The translations under genes and the position numbers were made by a program. Of a DNA stretch of 48,715 nucleotides, positions 19,173 through 29,117 are shown in pieces. Source of the stretch: Hymenobacter terrestris (lineage in GTDB: Bacteria; Bacteroidota; Bacteroidia; Cytophagales; Hymenobacteraceae). Positions within the stretch are counted from its first letter, which is position 1; the number at the start of each line of letters is the position of its first letter. A model generated the notes under the pieces. It was not told the DNA's origin and ran no database searches. It saw only the letters and a program-made list of their open reading frames with translations. Location of the stretch: the NCBI RefSeq assembly GCF_013377905.1, contig NZ_JABKAV010000025.1, positions 1 through 48,715 on the forward strand. Reading direction: 5' to 3'.

Positions 19173-19877
19173 TTCCCGTACCACGTGCACGGTGTGCACG
19201 GCAGCTAGGGCGGCCGTTTCGGTGCGCAGGCGGGAGCTGCCCAGCGTAACGGGCCGGATGCCGTGGGCGAAGGCAGCCGCAATTTCGTCGGGCGTGAAGT
19301 CGCCCTCGGGGCCGATGAGGATGGTACAGCCGGCCGGGGCGGCGGCCACGCGGCTCAGCGGCGTCCGCTCGCCATCTTCGAGGTGGGCAATGAAGGTGGT
19401 AGTTGGCTCGACGGTGGGCAGGAAGTCAGCTAGGTTCGTCAGCTCCGTGAGGTGCGGCAGCCACGCCTGGCCCGACTGCTTGAGGGCGCTGATGGCAATT
19501 TTCTCCAGACGCTCCAGCTTCAGCTCGCGTCGCTCCGAGCGGGCACAGCGCAGGAACGTAATGGTGTCGACCCCGATTTCGGTGGCTTTCTCGACCAGCC
19601 ACTCCATGCGGTCGAGGTTTTTGGTGGGCGCTACGGCTAGGTGAACGGGGGCGGAGCGGGGGGCAAAGCGAGCGTGGGCACTGATGCGCAGGGTGCAGCG
19701 CTTGGGGTTAGCATCGTTCACTGCGGCCTCGAACACATCGCCCCGGCCGTTTACCAGCACCACGGGCGCGCCAATGCTCAGGCGCAGTACCCGCACGGCA
19801 TGCTTGCTTTCATCTTCGGGCAGCGTGTAGCCGGTCATATCGGCAGTCAGGTCGGGAGCGAAAAAGGTGTGGGGCAT
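19158..19877 (-). CDS. rsmE: 16S rRNA (uracil1498-N3)-methyltransferase
   Basis: A protein of 239 residues starting MPHTFFAPDLTADMTGYTLP at ATG 19877; an upstream in-frame ATG at 19985 would add an implausible basic leader. RsmE uses S-adenosylmethionine to methylate U1498 in the 30S decoding region. The SPOUT knot motifs are clear: LIGPEGDFTPDEI and LGSSRLRTETAALAAVH, and the N-terminal PUA-like part has HAVRVLRLSIG. The -7 box ends four bases before ATG, so the mRNA is probably leaderless. Confidence 0.93.
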   Translation of the reverse strand: MPHTFFAPDLTADMTGYTLPEDESKHAVRVLRLSIGAPVVLVNGRGDVFEAAVNDANPKRCTLRISAHARFAPRSAPVHLAVAPTKNLDRMEWLVEKATEIGVDTITFLRCARSERRELKLERLEKIAISALKQSGQAWLPHLTELTNLADFLPTVEPTTTFIAHLEDGERTPLSRVAAAPAGCTILIGPEGDFTPDEIAAAFAHGIRPVTLGSSRLRTETAALAAVHTVHVVRELSSL

Positions 19878-19881
19878 GGCG

Positions 19882-19889
19882 CAAAGGTA
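19882..19889 (-). promoter_or_regulatory. -7 box of rsmE, leaderless arrangement
   Basis: TACCTTTG on the minus strand, four bases before the ATG at 19877. With a start about five bases after the box, transcription would begin at or next to the initiation codon. There is no clear -33 TTG. Confidence 0.65.
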
Positions 19890-20022
19890 AGTGAGAAGCC
19901 GGCGGTTTGGGCGGGTTTTAGTCGGCCCGGCGGCGGGGCCAGCATAACAGCCTGCGGGTTTTTCGCGTAAGCCAGTTGTATCCATCCTGCGACTTATCGC
20001 GCTCTACCAATACCCTACTCAG

Positions 20023-21300
20023 ATGAAAACTAAGCTCAAAAAACTTTCCGACCAGACTATTGTCATCACCGGCGCTTCGTCGGGCATCGGCCTTGTAACG
20101 GCCCGGCAAGCGGCTAAAGCCGGTGCTAAACTGGTGCTGGCTGCCCGCAGCGAGCAGGCGTTACGCCAACTCACTCAGGAACTCAACAACCAGGGCTGCG
20201 AGGCCATTTACGTGGTGGCTGACGTGAGCAAGCAGGCTGACGTGAAGCGCATTGCCCGCGAGGCCAAGCAGAAATTTGGCTCCTTTGATACCTGGGTGAA
20301 CAACGCCGGCGTGTCAATCTATGGCAAGGTCGTTAACGAGTCTATCGACGATATGCGCCAGCTGTTCGAAACCAACTTCTGGGGCCTCGTGTACGGCTCG
20401 CTCGAAGCCACCGAGCACCTGCGCCACCGTGGCGGCGCCATCATCAACGTGGGCAGCGTGCTGTCCGACGTCACGGCCATTCTGCAAACCATGTACAGCG
20501 CCAGCAAGCACGCCGTGAAGGGCTTTACCGACGGCCTGCGTACCGAGCTGGAAATGGAGGACGCCCCGATTTCGGTTACCCTGATTCAGCCGGCCGCCAT
20601 CGACACGCCTTACCCGCTGAATGCCAAGAACTACATGGACAAGGTGCCTCAGCACGCCCCGCCCGCCTACGCCCCCGAAACGGTAGCCGACGCCATTCTC
20701 AGTTCGGCCACTTCGCCCCAGCGCAATGTTCTGGTAGGCGGCGCTGGCAAGTTGTTTAAGGGCATGGAGCAATGGACCCCGGCATTGCTCGACAAGTTCA
20801 TGGAAGAAGCCTTTGCGCCCATGACCAAATCCGATGAAGCCGACCACCGCAACCGCCCCAGCGGTCTGTACGAGGGTGCGGGCCAGCTGCAGGAGCGCGG
20901 CAACTATCCCGGCCGCACCCGCGAAATCAGCACCTATACCAAGGCCAAGCTGAACCCCGCCGCTACGGCCGCCATTGTGGCCGGTACCGGTCTGGCCGTG
21001 GCTGCCATCGTGAGTGCGTTCAGCAAGGATGGCGGGAAGGGCAATGGCTCGGACAAAGGCCATAAAAAAGCCGCTGACCAACCTGCCGACCAAAGCAAAA
21101 GCCCCAAAGCAGCCACCGGTCAGAGCTCAACCACGGTAGCTACCGTAGCAGGGGCCGACAACGTGCAGGACACCGGCAAAGGTGCCAACGGCGACGGCCG
21201 CGCCCCGCGCGCCGGCTCGGCCAAAGCCACCCCCGACGACGTTCGTGGCCCCGGAGCCGACAAGGCGAATTCGGGCAAGCAGCCGGGCAGTAAGAGCTAA
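20023..21300 (+). CDS. SDR-family oxidoreductase with C-terminal membrane segment and disordered tail
   Basis: A protein of 425 residues. The first 250 or so residues are a classical short-chain dehydrogenase: TGASSGIG cofactor motif, NNAG, the catalytic Ser in NVGSVLSD, and YSASK. It should reduce or oxidise a carbonyl/alcohol with NAD(P)(H); the substrate is unknown. Beyond about residue 300 the protein is unusual: a Gly/Ala-rich membrane helix (AATAAIVAGTGLAVAAIVSA), then about 90 residues rich in Lys, Asp, Gly, Ala and Pro. The usual family length is about 250-330, so the tail is an addition. It may tether the enzyme to the inner membrane (inference). Confidence 0.85.
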   Translation: MKTKLKKLSDQTIVITGASSGIGLVTARQAAKAGAKLVLAARSEQALRQLTQELNNQGCEAIYVVADVSKQADVKRIAREAKQKFGSFDTWVNNAGVSIYGKVVNESIDDMRQLFETNFWGLVYGSLEATEHLRHRGGAIINVGSVLSDVTAILQTMYSASKHAVKGFTDGLRTELEMEDAPISVTLIQPAAIDTPYPLNAKNYMDKVPQHAPPAYAPETVADAILSSATSPQRNVLVGGAGKLFKGMEQWTPALLDKFMEEAFAPMTKSDEADHRNRPSGLYEGAGQLQERGNYPGRTREISTYTKAKLNPAATAAIVAGTGLAVAAIVSAFSKDGGKGNGSDKGHKKAADQPADQSKSPKAATGQSSTTVATVAGADNVQDTGKGANGDGRAPRAGSAKATPDDVRGPGADKANSGKQPGSKS

Positions 21301-21320
21301 CGCTTCGCTGCTTCAACCAA

Positions 21321-21365
21321 GAAGAGGCCCCATCCGGTAGCTACCGGATGGGGCCTCTTCCTTTT
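21321..21365 (+). terminator. 40-bp perfect palindrome terminator
   Basis: 21321-21360 is a perfect palindrome (20-bp arms, turning at TAGCTA), followed by CTTTT. It begins 20 bases after the SDR stop and faces the convergent nuclease gene. Confidence 0.9.
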
Positions 21366-21427
21366 GCCATAAAGGCCAGGTTTCAACACCAAATACGCAC
21401 CACAGTAAGTGCGCCGATTGCTGGTTT

Positions 21428-22213
21428 TTACCCTAACATGTTGTTCAGCATGCCAGCCAGGCGGACGCCGGCTTCCTGGATGCGCTGGCGCATGAGCACG
21501 CTGTGGGCGGGGTAGTAATCATACTTCACCTCGGTGCCGTCGGGAGTGAGGGGGTAAAGTAAACTGGAGGCCTGGTACGACTCCCAGAGCCACTCGGCGG
21601 GCTCGGTGGCCTGCATGCGGCGCACGGCAGAGCGGCTTATGTCGCGGTTGTACTGCTGGGCCATCTCGGTGTAGGTTAGGCCCTGGTAGTCGAGCAAACC
21701 CGAATCCCAGAGGCTGTGCAGGTTGGTGTCGCGTCCGCGGAACTTGAGCTTGATGTCGTTGCCGCCCTTGTCTTCGGCGTGGCCCGTGTGCAGGGGCTGA
21801 TGGATGTCGCCCACAATGTGGATGACGTATTTGAGCGCGTCGCGGCGCTGGGCCATGGTCTTGCTTTTGTCGGCCACAATGGCCATCTGGGTTTGCAGGG
21901 CGGTGTAGGCGTTGGGGCCAACGTTGGTGCGCAGTTCCGTCAGGTACTGGGCATGGTCGAGGCCCGAGGGCGAGTTGACGTAGTGCCAGGGGCCGGTTTC
22001 CTTGCCCTCGGGGTAATAGCGGATTTCGTCGGGCCAGGTACTGACCAACGCCATGTTCTCGGTGCCTAACAGCTGCTGCACCTGCTGGCGGGCACTACGC
22101 GAAAGGTGGTGTTCGGCAATCAGGGCAATGGCCCGGTGGCCGTCGGCGCCCCAGGCCCACAGGCGTAGCGGCGAGAGAAGCAACAGCAACAGCGGAAGCA
22201 GAAGTTTACGCAT
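21428..22213 (-). CDS. secreted S1/P1-family nuclease
   Basis: A protein of 261 residues starting MRKLLLPLLLLLLSPL at ATG 22213; an upstream start at 22249 would run into the promoter. Cleavage after WA leaves Trp21 as the new N-terminus (WGADGHR), and in this family the N-terminal Trp itself binds zinc. More zinc ligands are in HIVGDIHQPLHTGHAEDKGG, with Asp and His in the usual spacing. These enzymes degrade single-stranded DNA/RNA and remove 3'-phosphates in the periplasm or outside the cell, probably for phosphate and nucleoside scavenging. Confidence 0.92.
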   Translation of the reverse strand: MRKLLLPLLLLLLSPLRLWAWGADGHRAIALIAEHHLSRSARQQVQQLLGTENMALVSTWPDEIRYYPEGKETGPWHYVNSPSGLDHAQYLTELRTNVGPNAYTALQTQMAIVADKSKTMAQRRDALKYVIHIVGDIHQPLHTGHAEDKGGNDIKLKFRGRDTNLHSLWDSGLLDYQGLTYTEMAQQYNRDISRSAVRRMQATEPAEWLWESYQASSLLYPLTPDGTEVKYDYYPAHSVLMRQRIQEAGVRLAGMLNNMLG

Positions 22214-22246
22214 GGGTAAGCGGCAGTAAAGTGTCAAACAAGGACG

Positions 22247-22254
22247 CAAAAGTA
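22247..22254 (-). promoter_or_regulatory. -7 box of the S1/P1 nuclease gene
   Basis: TACTTTTG on the minus strand, about 34 bases before ATG 22213. It matches TAnnTTTG exactly; no -33 TTG is visible. Confidence 0.6.
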
Positions 22255-22306
22255 GCGCAAGTAAACGCAGCTAAGCACCCGGCAGGTCGAAAAACCTTTC
22301 AACCGC

Positions 22307-22347
22307 AAAAAACTACCCCGCCGACACAGGGCCAGCGGGGTAGTTTT
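22307..22347 (-). terminator. terminator of pckA
   Basis: 13-bp arms (22309-22321 with 22335-22347) around a 13-nt loop, with a T-run at the distal end on the minus strand. It lies 20 bases after the pckA stop. Confidence 0.85.
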
Positions 22348-22366
22348 AAATAGGAAGTGCTAACGC

Positions 22367-23983
22367 CTACGCGCCGGCCGCTACCTGAGCTTTAGGGGCG
22401 CCGGCCAGAATCTCTTCGTTGGCGTAGTCGGCGTACTTGCCGAAGTTCGTTACAAACTTCTCGGCCAGCGATGAGGCCGTTTTGTCGTACTCCTCTTTGT
22501 TGCTCCAGGTGTTGCGCGGTTCCAGAATTTCGGTTGGCACGCCGGGCACCGATACGGGTACCTCCACCCCGAAAATGGGATGCTTGGTGAATTCCACGTC
22601 GGTCAGCTCGCCGTTGAGGGCGGCCGTAATCATGGCCCGGGTGTAGGAGAGCTTCATGCGCGAGCCCGTACCGTACGAACCGCCGGTCCAGCCCGTGTTG
22701 ATGAGCCACACGTTCACGTCGGGGTTTTCGTCCATTTTCTGGCCCAGCATCTCGGCGTACTTGGTGGGGTGCAGGGGCAGGAACACGGCGCCGAAGCAGG
22801 CCGAGAACGTCGTCTGGGGCTCGGTGATGCCCATCTCGGTGCCGGCCACCTTGGCGGTGTAACCCGACATGAAGTGGTACATGGCGTGGCTCTTGTCGAG
22901 CTTGCTGATGGGGGGCAGCACCCCGAAGGCGTCGGCCGTCAGGAAGAAGATGTTCTTGGGCGCGTCGGCCACCGAAGGCTCGATGGCGTTGTCGATGTAG
23001 TGGATAGGGTAGGCCGTGCGCGTGTTTTCGGTTACGCTCTTGTTGGCGTAGTCCACGGTGTGGGTACCCTCAACAAAGCGTGTGTTCTCCACGATGGAAC
23101 CGAACCGGATGGCGTCCCAAATCTGGGGTTCCTTCTCCTGGCTCAGGTCGATAACCTTAGCGTAGCAGCCACCTTCGAAGTTGAAGATGCCCTTGTCAGG
23201 CGTCCAGCCGTGCTCGTCGTCGCCGATGAGGCCACGGTTGGGGTCGGCCGAAAGGGTGGTTTTGCCCGTGCCCGAAAGGCCGAAGAAAACGGCCGTGTCG
23301 CCGTCGGCGCCCACGTTGGCCGAGCAGTGCATGCTGAGCGTGTTGTGCTGGTGGGGGAGCAGGTAGTTGAGCACACCGAAAATGCCCTTCTTCATCTCAC
23401 CGGCATAGCCCGTGCCGCCAATCAGAATCATCTTCTTGGTGAAGTTGAGGATGGCGAAGTTCTTCTGGCGGGTACCATCCACGGCCGGATCGGCCTCGAA
23501 GCCGGGGGCGCAGATGATGCTGAAATCGGGCGTCCAGCTGGTGTCGGCACCCTCGGTAGGGCGCAGGAACATGTTGTAGCAGAACAGGTTATGCCAGGCC
23601 AGCTCGTTCACTACGCGCAGCTTCAGCTCGTAGTCGGGGTTGGCGCCAGCGTAGGCGTCGCGCACGTAAATCTCCTTGTCTTCCAAGTACTTCACCATTT
23701 TCTGGTGCAGCTGGTCGAACTTGTCGGCCTCGAAGGGGATGTTGATGTCGCCCCACCACACGCTGTCGGCGGTGTTGGCGTCCTTCACCACGAAACGGTC
23801 TTTGGGCGAGCGGCCGGTAAAGGCGCCGGTGTCGGCCATCAGGGCCCCGTTATCGGTGAGCGTGCCTTCGTTGCGGCGCAGCGCTTCTTCGACGAGGGCG
23901 GCGGGCGAGAGGTTGAGGTGTACCTGGGCAGCGGTGGAAATACCCAGGGGGGCGAGGCGGGCGTTGGCGGCAGAATCTAGCAT
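22367..23983 (-). CDS. pckA: phosphoenolpyruvate carboxykinase (ATP)
   Basis: A protein of 538 residues, the normal length for the ATP-type enzyme. It converts oxaloacetate and ATP to phosphoenolpyruvate, CO2 and ADP, the entry step of gluconeogenesis. The kinase-1a P-loop GLSGTGKTTLSADPNR is at about residues 234-249, then DDEHGWTPDKGIFNFEGGCY and the kinase-2/metal site. GRSPKDRFVVKD near the N-terminus and the adenine-binding region (TGWTGGSYGTGSRMKLSYTR) are also present. The gene has its own -7 box and terminator, so it appears monocistronic. Confidence 0.97.
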   Translation of the reverse strand: MLDSAANARLAPLGISTAAQVHLNLSPAALVEEALRRNEGTLTDNGALMADTGAFTGRSPKDRFVVKDANTADSVWWGDINIPFEADKFDQLHQKMVKYLEDKEIYVRDAYAGANPDYELKLRVVNELAWHNLFCYNMFLRPTEGADTSWTPDFSIICAPGFEADPAVDGTRQKNFAILNFTKKMILIGGTGYAGEMKKGIFGVLNYLLPHQHNTLSMHCSANVGADGDTAVFFGLSGTGKTTLSADPNRGLIGDDEHGWTPDKGIFNFEGGCYAKVIDLSQEKEPQIWDAIRFGSIVENTRFVEGTHTVDYANKSVTENTRTAYPIHYIDNAIEPSVADAPKNIFFLTADAFGVLPPISKLDKSHAMYHFMSGYTAKVAGTEMGITEPQTTFSACFGAVFLPLHPTKYAEMLGQKMDENPDVNVWLINTGWTGGSYGTGSRMKLSYTRAMITAALNGELTDVEFTKHPIFGVEVPVSVPGVPTEILEPRNTWSNKEEYDKTASSLAEKFVTNFGKYADYANEEILAGAPKAQVAAGA

Positions 23984-24036
23984 AAGGGGCCGAAAACGGA
24001 TGGGGGTTGGGTGGAAAATCAGTGGGAATACAGGGG

Positions 24037-24044
24037 CAAAAGTA
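24037..24044 (-). promoter_or_regulatory. -7 box of pckA
   Basis: TACTTTTG on the minus strand, giving a leader of about 50 bases. It is a full match to TAnnTTTG; the -33 region has no TTG. Confidence 0.6.
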
Positions 24045-24145
24045 GCGAAAAAGCTGGCGAAAATCCGGGAAAAGCCAAAATGATAGCGAAATTTCGCCGT
24101 AAAATCGTATGCTCCGGCCTTGCCCCGGGGGGCTGTTTGAGTGGG

Positions 24146-24178
24146 TTTGGGGCGGTTTAGGAAACTTTTGTAGTTTTA
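24146..24178 (+). promoter_or_regulatory. promoter of the POT transporter gene
   Basis: TTTG (24146-24149), 21 bases, then TAGTTTTA (24171-24178). The -7 box has one mismatch to TAnnTTTG. The ATG is about 60 bases downstream. Confidence 0.6.
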
Positions 24179-24237
24179 CCAACCCTATTCCGGTTGCAGC
24201 CGGGCTTGTCTCTCTTTCCCCTCTTTACTTACTCTTC

Positions 24238-25860
24238 ATGCAATCACCCTCCGCTGCCCAGCAGCCCGCATCAACTTCGTCGTCGCACCCCAAAGGGCTG
24301 TATGTCCTCTTCGCCACCGAAATGTGGGAGCGGTTCAGCTACTACGGCATGCGGGCGCTGCTCATATTATATATGACGCAGGCGCTGGTATTCGATAAGG
24401 AGTACTCCTCGCTCATTTACGGCAACTATACCAGCCTTGTGTACCTCACGCCGCTGCTGGGCGGCTACGTAGCCGACCGCTACTGGGGCAACCGCCGCTC
24501 CATTCTGGTGGGCGGCCTGATGATGGCCATCGGCCAGTTTGCCCTGTTTTTCTCGGCCTCCCTGTACACGGCCGGGCAGGCAACGGCGCCCCAAACGCAG
24601 CTGCTGCTGTTTATGCTGGGTTTGGGCCTGCTGATTTTCGGCAACGGTTTCTTCAAGCCCAACATCTCCTCGATGGTGGGCTCGCTCTACCCGGCCGGCG
24701 ACAACCGCATTGATACCGCCTACACCATCTTCTACATGGGTATCAACCTGGGCGCGTTTTTCTCGCCTCTGGTGTGTGGTACGCTGGGCGATACGGGTAA
24801 CCCCGAAGACTTTAAGTGGGGCTTCCTGGCCGCCGGTATCGGTATGCTGATTGGCTCGCTCACCTTTGAGCTGTTCAAAAACAAGTATATCGTAACGGCT
24901 GAGGGCACGGCGCTGGGCGCCAAGCCCGAGCAAACCGTAGCCCACTCGCCGGTAGTGCCCGTGGGCACCGATGCCCCGGTGCGCGCCGAAACCATCGACC
25001 AGCCCGCCGCCAAGAGCTTCGCCAGCAAGCTGCCCATGCTCATTGGTCTGTTCGTGATAGTATATGGGGCCATTGCTTGGCTCATGAACTACGACTGGGT
25101 TGGTGCCTTCGTATTCGCGGCCATGATTGTAACGCCCGTCGCCGTACTGGCCGATGCCTCCATCACAACCCGCGAGCGGCAGAAAATCTACGTGATTCTG
25201 ATTCTGAGCTTCTTCGTGATTTTCTTCTGGGGTGCTTTCGAGCAGGCCGGCGCTTCGCTCACGTTCTTCGCCAACGAGCAAACCGACCGTCAGCTGGGTT
25301 CCTACACCGTACCAGCCTCGTACTTCCAGTCGGCTAATGCGCTGTTCATCATTCTGTTCGCCCCAGTGTTTGCCGTAATCTGGACGTTCATGGGCAAGCG
25401 CGGTATCGAGCCGTCGTCGCCGCTGAAAATGTCCATCGGCCTTATGTTCCTAGCCATCGGCTACCTCATCATTGCTTTCGGCGTGAAGGGCGTAGATGCC
25501 AGCACTAAAGTGAGCATGTTCTGGCTGATTACCATGTACCTGATGCACACCTTCGGCGAGCTGTGCCTGTCGCCAATCGGTCTGGCGCTGGTAAACAAGC
25601 TGGCCCCGCTACGCTTCGCCTCGTTGCTGATGGCCGTGTGGTTCTTGGCCACGGCCGCCGGCAATAAGTTCGCCGGTGTCTTGAGCGCCCTGTACCCCGA
25701 GCCCGGCAAGCCCGCCCCATTCTTCGTGGGCTTCGAAATCACGGGCCTTTACGAGTTCTTTATGATTTTCGTGGCCCTCTCGGCCGCCGCCTCGCTGGTG
25801 CTGTTCGTCATCTACCGCAAGCTCACCCAGATGATGGCCGAGCCAGTAGTTGCTCGCTAA
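24238..25860 (+). CDS. POT-family proton-coupled peptide transporter
   Basis: A protein of 540 residues starting at ATG 24238, which is preferred because the frame upstream runs through the promoter. It belongs to the PTR2/POT branch of the major facilitator superfamily and imports di- and tripeptides with protons across the inner membrane. The proton-coupling motif EMWERFSYYG lies in helix 1. The PTR signature FYMGINLGAFFSPLVCGTLG is in helix 5. Twelve or more membrane helices can be seen, with a longer hydrophilic loop in the middle (about residues 220-265). It is followed by its own terminator. Confidence 0.93.
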   Translation: MQSPSAAQQPASTSSSHPKGLYVLFATEMWERFSYYGMRALLILYMTQALVFDKEYSSLIYGNYTSLVYLTPLLGGYVADRYWGNRRSILVGGLMMAIGQFALFFSASLYTAGQATAPQTQLLLFMLGLGLLIFGNGFFKPNISSMVGSLYPAGDNRIDTAYTIFYMGINLGAFFSPLVCGTLGDTGNPEDFKWGFLAAGIGMLIGSLTFELFKNKYIVTAEGTALGAKPEQTVAHSPVVPVGTDAPVRAETIDQPAAKSFASKLPMLIGLFVIVYGAIAWLMNYDWVGAFVFAAMIVTPVAVLADASITTRERQKIYVILILSFFVIFFWGAFEQAGASLTFFANEQTDRQLGSYTVPASYFQSANALFIILFAPVFAVIWTFMGKRGIEPSSPLKMSIGLMFLAIGYLIIAFGVKGVDASTKVSMFWLITMYLMHTFGELCLSPIGLALVNKLAPLRFASLLMAVWFLATAAGNKFAGVLSALYPEPGKPAPFFVGFEITGLYEFFMIFVALSAAASLVLFVIYRKLTQMMAEPVVAR

Positions 25861-25921
25861 ATCACCACTGTTGCAGATGGCGCTGATAGCGCAGATGTAA
25901 TCGTGTCGCTCTGCGACACAA

Positions 25922-25955
25922 AAAGCCCCGCTGGATTTCGGTCCGGCGGGGCTTT
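25922..25955 (+). terminator. terminator after the POT transporter gene
   Basis: 14-bp arms (25922-25935 with 25942-25955, one G-T pair) followed by GTTTTAT. Its reverse complement differs by one inner base from the hairpin at 26318-26355. Confidence 0.85.
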
Positions 25956-26053
25956 GTTTTATCTTGAGTATCCTGCGCCGAAAAACTAGCCTTGGGGTTG
26001 TCTATCGGCGTACTCCGGCGTATAGACTTGCTCACTTATCATTCAAAATCGGC

Positions 26054-26299
26054 ATGTCAGATCGGGGATACGCGTGGATGGTGGGGTTGGTAGGTCTGGC
26101 CTTATTGGTCACAGCGTTCGGTGCTATCAACACCCAGGTGAGCCTTAAATACGAACTCCTGAATGACCCCTGCATTTCGGTCATCTCGGGCCGCAACCTG
26201 TGCGACGAGTACCAGCATTCAAAGTACTTCGCCGTGGCTATGGCTGCCCTGCTGCTGGTACTCATCGGTTTACGCCGGCAGCTCGTTCGCCGAAAATAG
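26054..26299 (+). CDS. small two-helix membrane protein, unknown function
   Basis: A protein of 81 residues from ATG 26054; a TTG at 25964 lies at the edge of the preceding terminator and is unlikely. Two membrane segments (AWMVGLVGLALLVTAFGAI and YFAVAMAALLLVLIGL) enclose a loop with two cysteines (NDPCISVISGRNLCDEYQ) that could form a disulfide on the outer face. The C-terminus is basic (RRQLVRRK) and probably cytoplasmic. It stands alone between two hairpin terminators that are inverted copies of each other. I recognise no family. Confidence 0.6.
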   Translation: MSDRGYAWMVGLVGLALLVTAFGAINTQVSLKYELLNDPCISVISGRNLCDEYQHSKYFAVAMAALLLVLIGLRRQLVRRK

Positions 26300-26317
26300 T
26301 GCGCCACACAGCTCGCA

Positions 26318-26355
26318 AAAAAGCCCCGCCGGACCAAAATCCAGCGGGGCTTTTT
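26318..26355. terminator. bidirectional hairpin terminator
   Basis: 16-bp arms (26318-26333 with 26340-26355, one G-T pair) with A and T runs on the outer sides, so it works in both directions between the small membrane gene and groEL. Confidence 0.85.
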
Positions 26356-26421
26356 ACATACTCTTCAGATTATGCTGACGCCTGCATCTGCGACATCTGC
26401 ACCATCTGCAACAACAGTGAT

Positions 26422-28077
<1,656 letters not shown>

Positions 28078-28114
28078 TTAACAGTATTCAGAAAGAGAAA
28101 AACCGGCGTTCGGC

Positions 28115-28405
28115 CTAGAGTACGGCGAAAATGTCCGACTCCTTCATGATGAGCAGGTCCTGCCCATCAACGGTAATTTCGGTGCCGGCGTACTTGCCGT
28201 AGAGCACCTGGTCGCCGGTTTTTACCTGAGGCTTGATGGTAGTGCCGTTGTCGGCCACTTTGCCCTCACCCACGGCCACTACTTCGCCCCGCTGGGGCTT
28301 TTCCTTGGCTGTGTCGGGAATGATGATGCCCGATTTGGTTTTTTCTTCGGCGGCGGCCGGCGCGATGATAACGCGGTCAGCCAGCGGTTTGATGCTAAGC
28401 GACAT
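28115..28405 (-). CDS. groS: co-chaperonin GroES
   Basis: A protein of 96 residues, typical length. It caps the GroEL chamber as a heptamer. It begins [20 protein letters not shown], has the mobile loop [20 protein letters not shown] and [11 protein letters not shown], and ends [12 protein letters not shown]. It is the first gene of the groES-groEL operon; a sigma-54-like element lies about 60 bases upstream. Confidence 0.97.
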   Translation of the reverse strand: MSLSIKPLADRVIIAPAAAEEKTKSGIIIPDTAKEKPQRGEVVAVGEGKVADNGTTIKPQVKTGDQVLYGKYAGTEITVDGQDLLIMKESDIFAVL

Positions 28406-28466
28406 AGTGTACGTTTTGGTTGAAAAGTTGAAAGAATCTGGAATTACCAGGGTGTCACAGCCGTGT

Positions 28467-28482
28467 TACATCATCTGTGCCA
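28467..28482 (-). promoter_or_regulatory. possible sigma-54-type -24/-12 element before groES
   Basis: On the minus strand TGGCACAGATGATGTA compares with TGGCACG-N4-TTGCA. The GG at -24 and the G of the -12 dinucleotide are present at the right spacing, but the C of GC is T. The expected start gives a leader of about 50 bases. Further upstream are facing CTGAC/GTCAG sequences (28496-28531) and a CCTGCCA/TGGCAGG hairpin (28546-28563). No TAnnTTTG box was found before groES. Confidence 0.4.
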
Positions 28483-28695
28483 GCCCGCGCAAACCTGACA
28501 GAATGAACGATTCGGTACCGTTTTCGGTCAGTTTTGCGTTGTGAGCCTGCCAGCCGTGGCAGGAAATGCCTTGGATTGGTGTGGCTGTGGCATAGAGTGA
28601 GGTGTGTAGCCCGACAGTACGGCCGCTGGTGAACAGGCCCACGAACAGCAGTCCAGTCCACCGTTTCAGTGATTCAAAATAACTGGATAAACGCA

Positions 28696-28730
28696 AAAAA
28701 GCCGGTAGTTCCCCGTAGGAAACCACCGGC
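28696..28730 (-). terminator. terminator after secG
   Basis: 10-bp arms (28701-28710 with 28721-28730, one mismatch) followed on the minus strand by TTTTTTG. It separates secG from the groES promoter region. Confidence 0.8.
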
Positions 28731-28754
28731 TGTCAAGCCGAAAACGGGCTGGTG

Positions 28755-29117
28755 CTAGTTGGCTGGAACCGGAGCTACAGGGGCAGCCGGAGCCGGGGCG
28801 CCGGGTGCTACCGGGGCTGAGGTAGCTGGTATGCGGGTTTCGAGGGCGCGCTGCTGGTTGATGCTGCGTACGGGACCCGACGGAGCATGACCAGCGACGA
28901 CGTAGGAACCCAGGCTGAGCACCATCAGGCCGATGGCGAAACCCCAGGTAAGCTTTTCGAGCAGGTCGCCGGTACGCTTCACGCCCATCATCTGGGCAGC
29001 GCCGCCGCCCGCGCCGAACTGGCTGGACAGGCCGCCGCCTTTGGGGTTCTGGGCCAGTACTACCAAGGACAGCAGCACGCAAATGACGAGAATCAGGGCA
29101 ATAATGGCGTAGTACAT
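28755..29117 (-). CDS. secG: preprotein translocase subunit SecG
   Basis: A protein of 120 residues. SecG is the small third subunit of the SecYEG channel in the inner membrane. Two membrane helices are seen (IIALILVICVLLSLVVLAQ and LTWGFAIGLMVLSLGSYVV). Between them is the conserved cytoplasmic loop NPKGGGLSSQFGAGGGAAQM. The C-terminus is an Ala/Pro-rich extension of about 40 residues, common in this phylum. The start lies directly after the stop of the upstream TPR gene, so the two are translated together. Confidence 0.95.
   Translation of the reverse strand: MYYAIIALILVICVLLSLVVLAQNPKGGGLSSQFGAGGGAAQMMGVKRTGDLLEKLTWGFAIGLMVLSLGSYVVAGHAPSGPVRSINQQRALETRIPATSAPVAPGAPAPAAPVAPVPAN

Noticed and set aside
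22580..23980. 466-codon open frame on the plus strand opposite pckA
   Set aside because: It is the antisense shadow of a highly conserved gene in G+C-rich DNA and shows no family motif.
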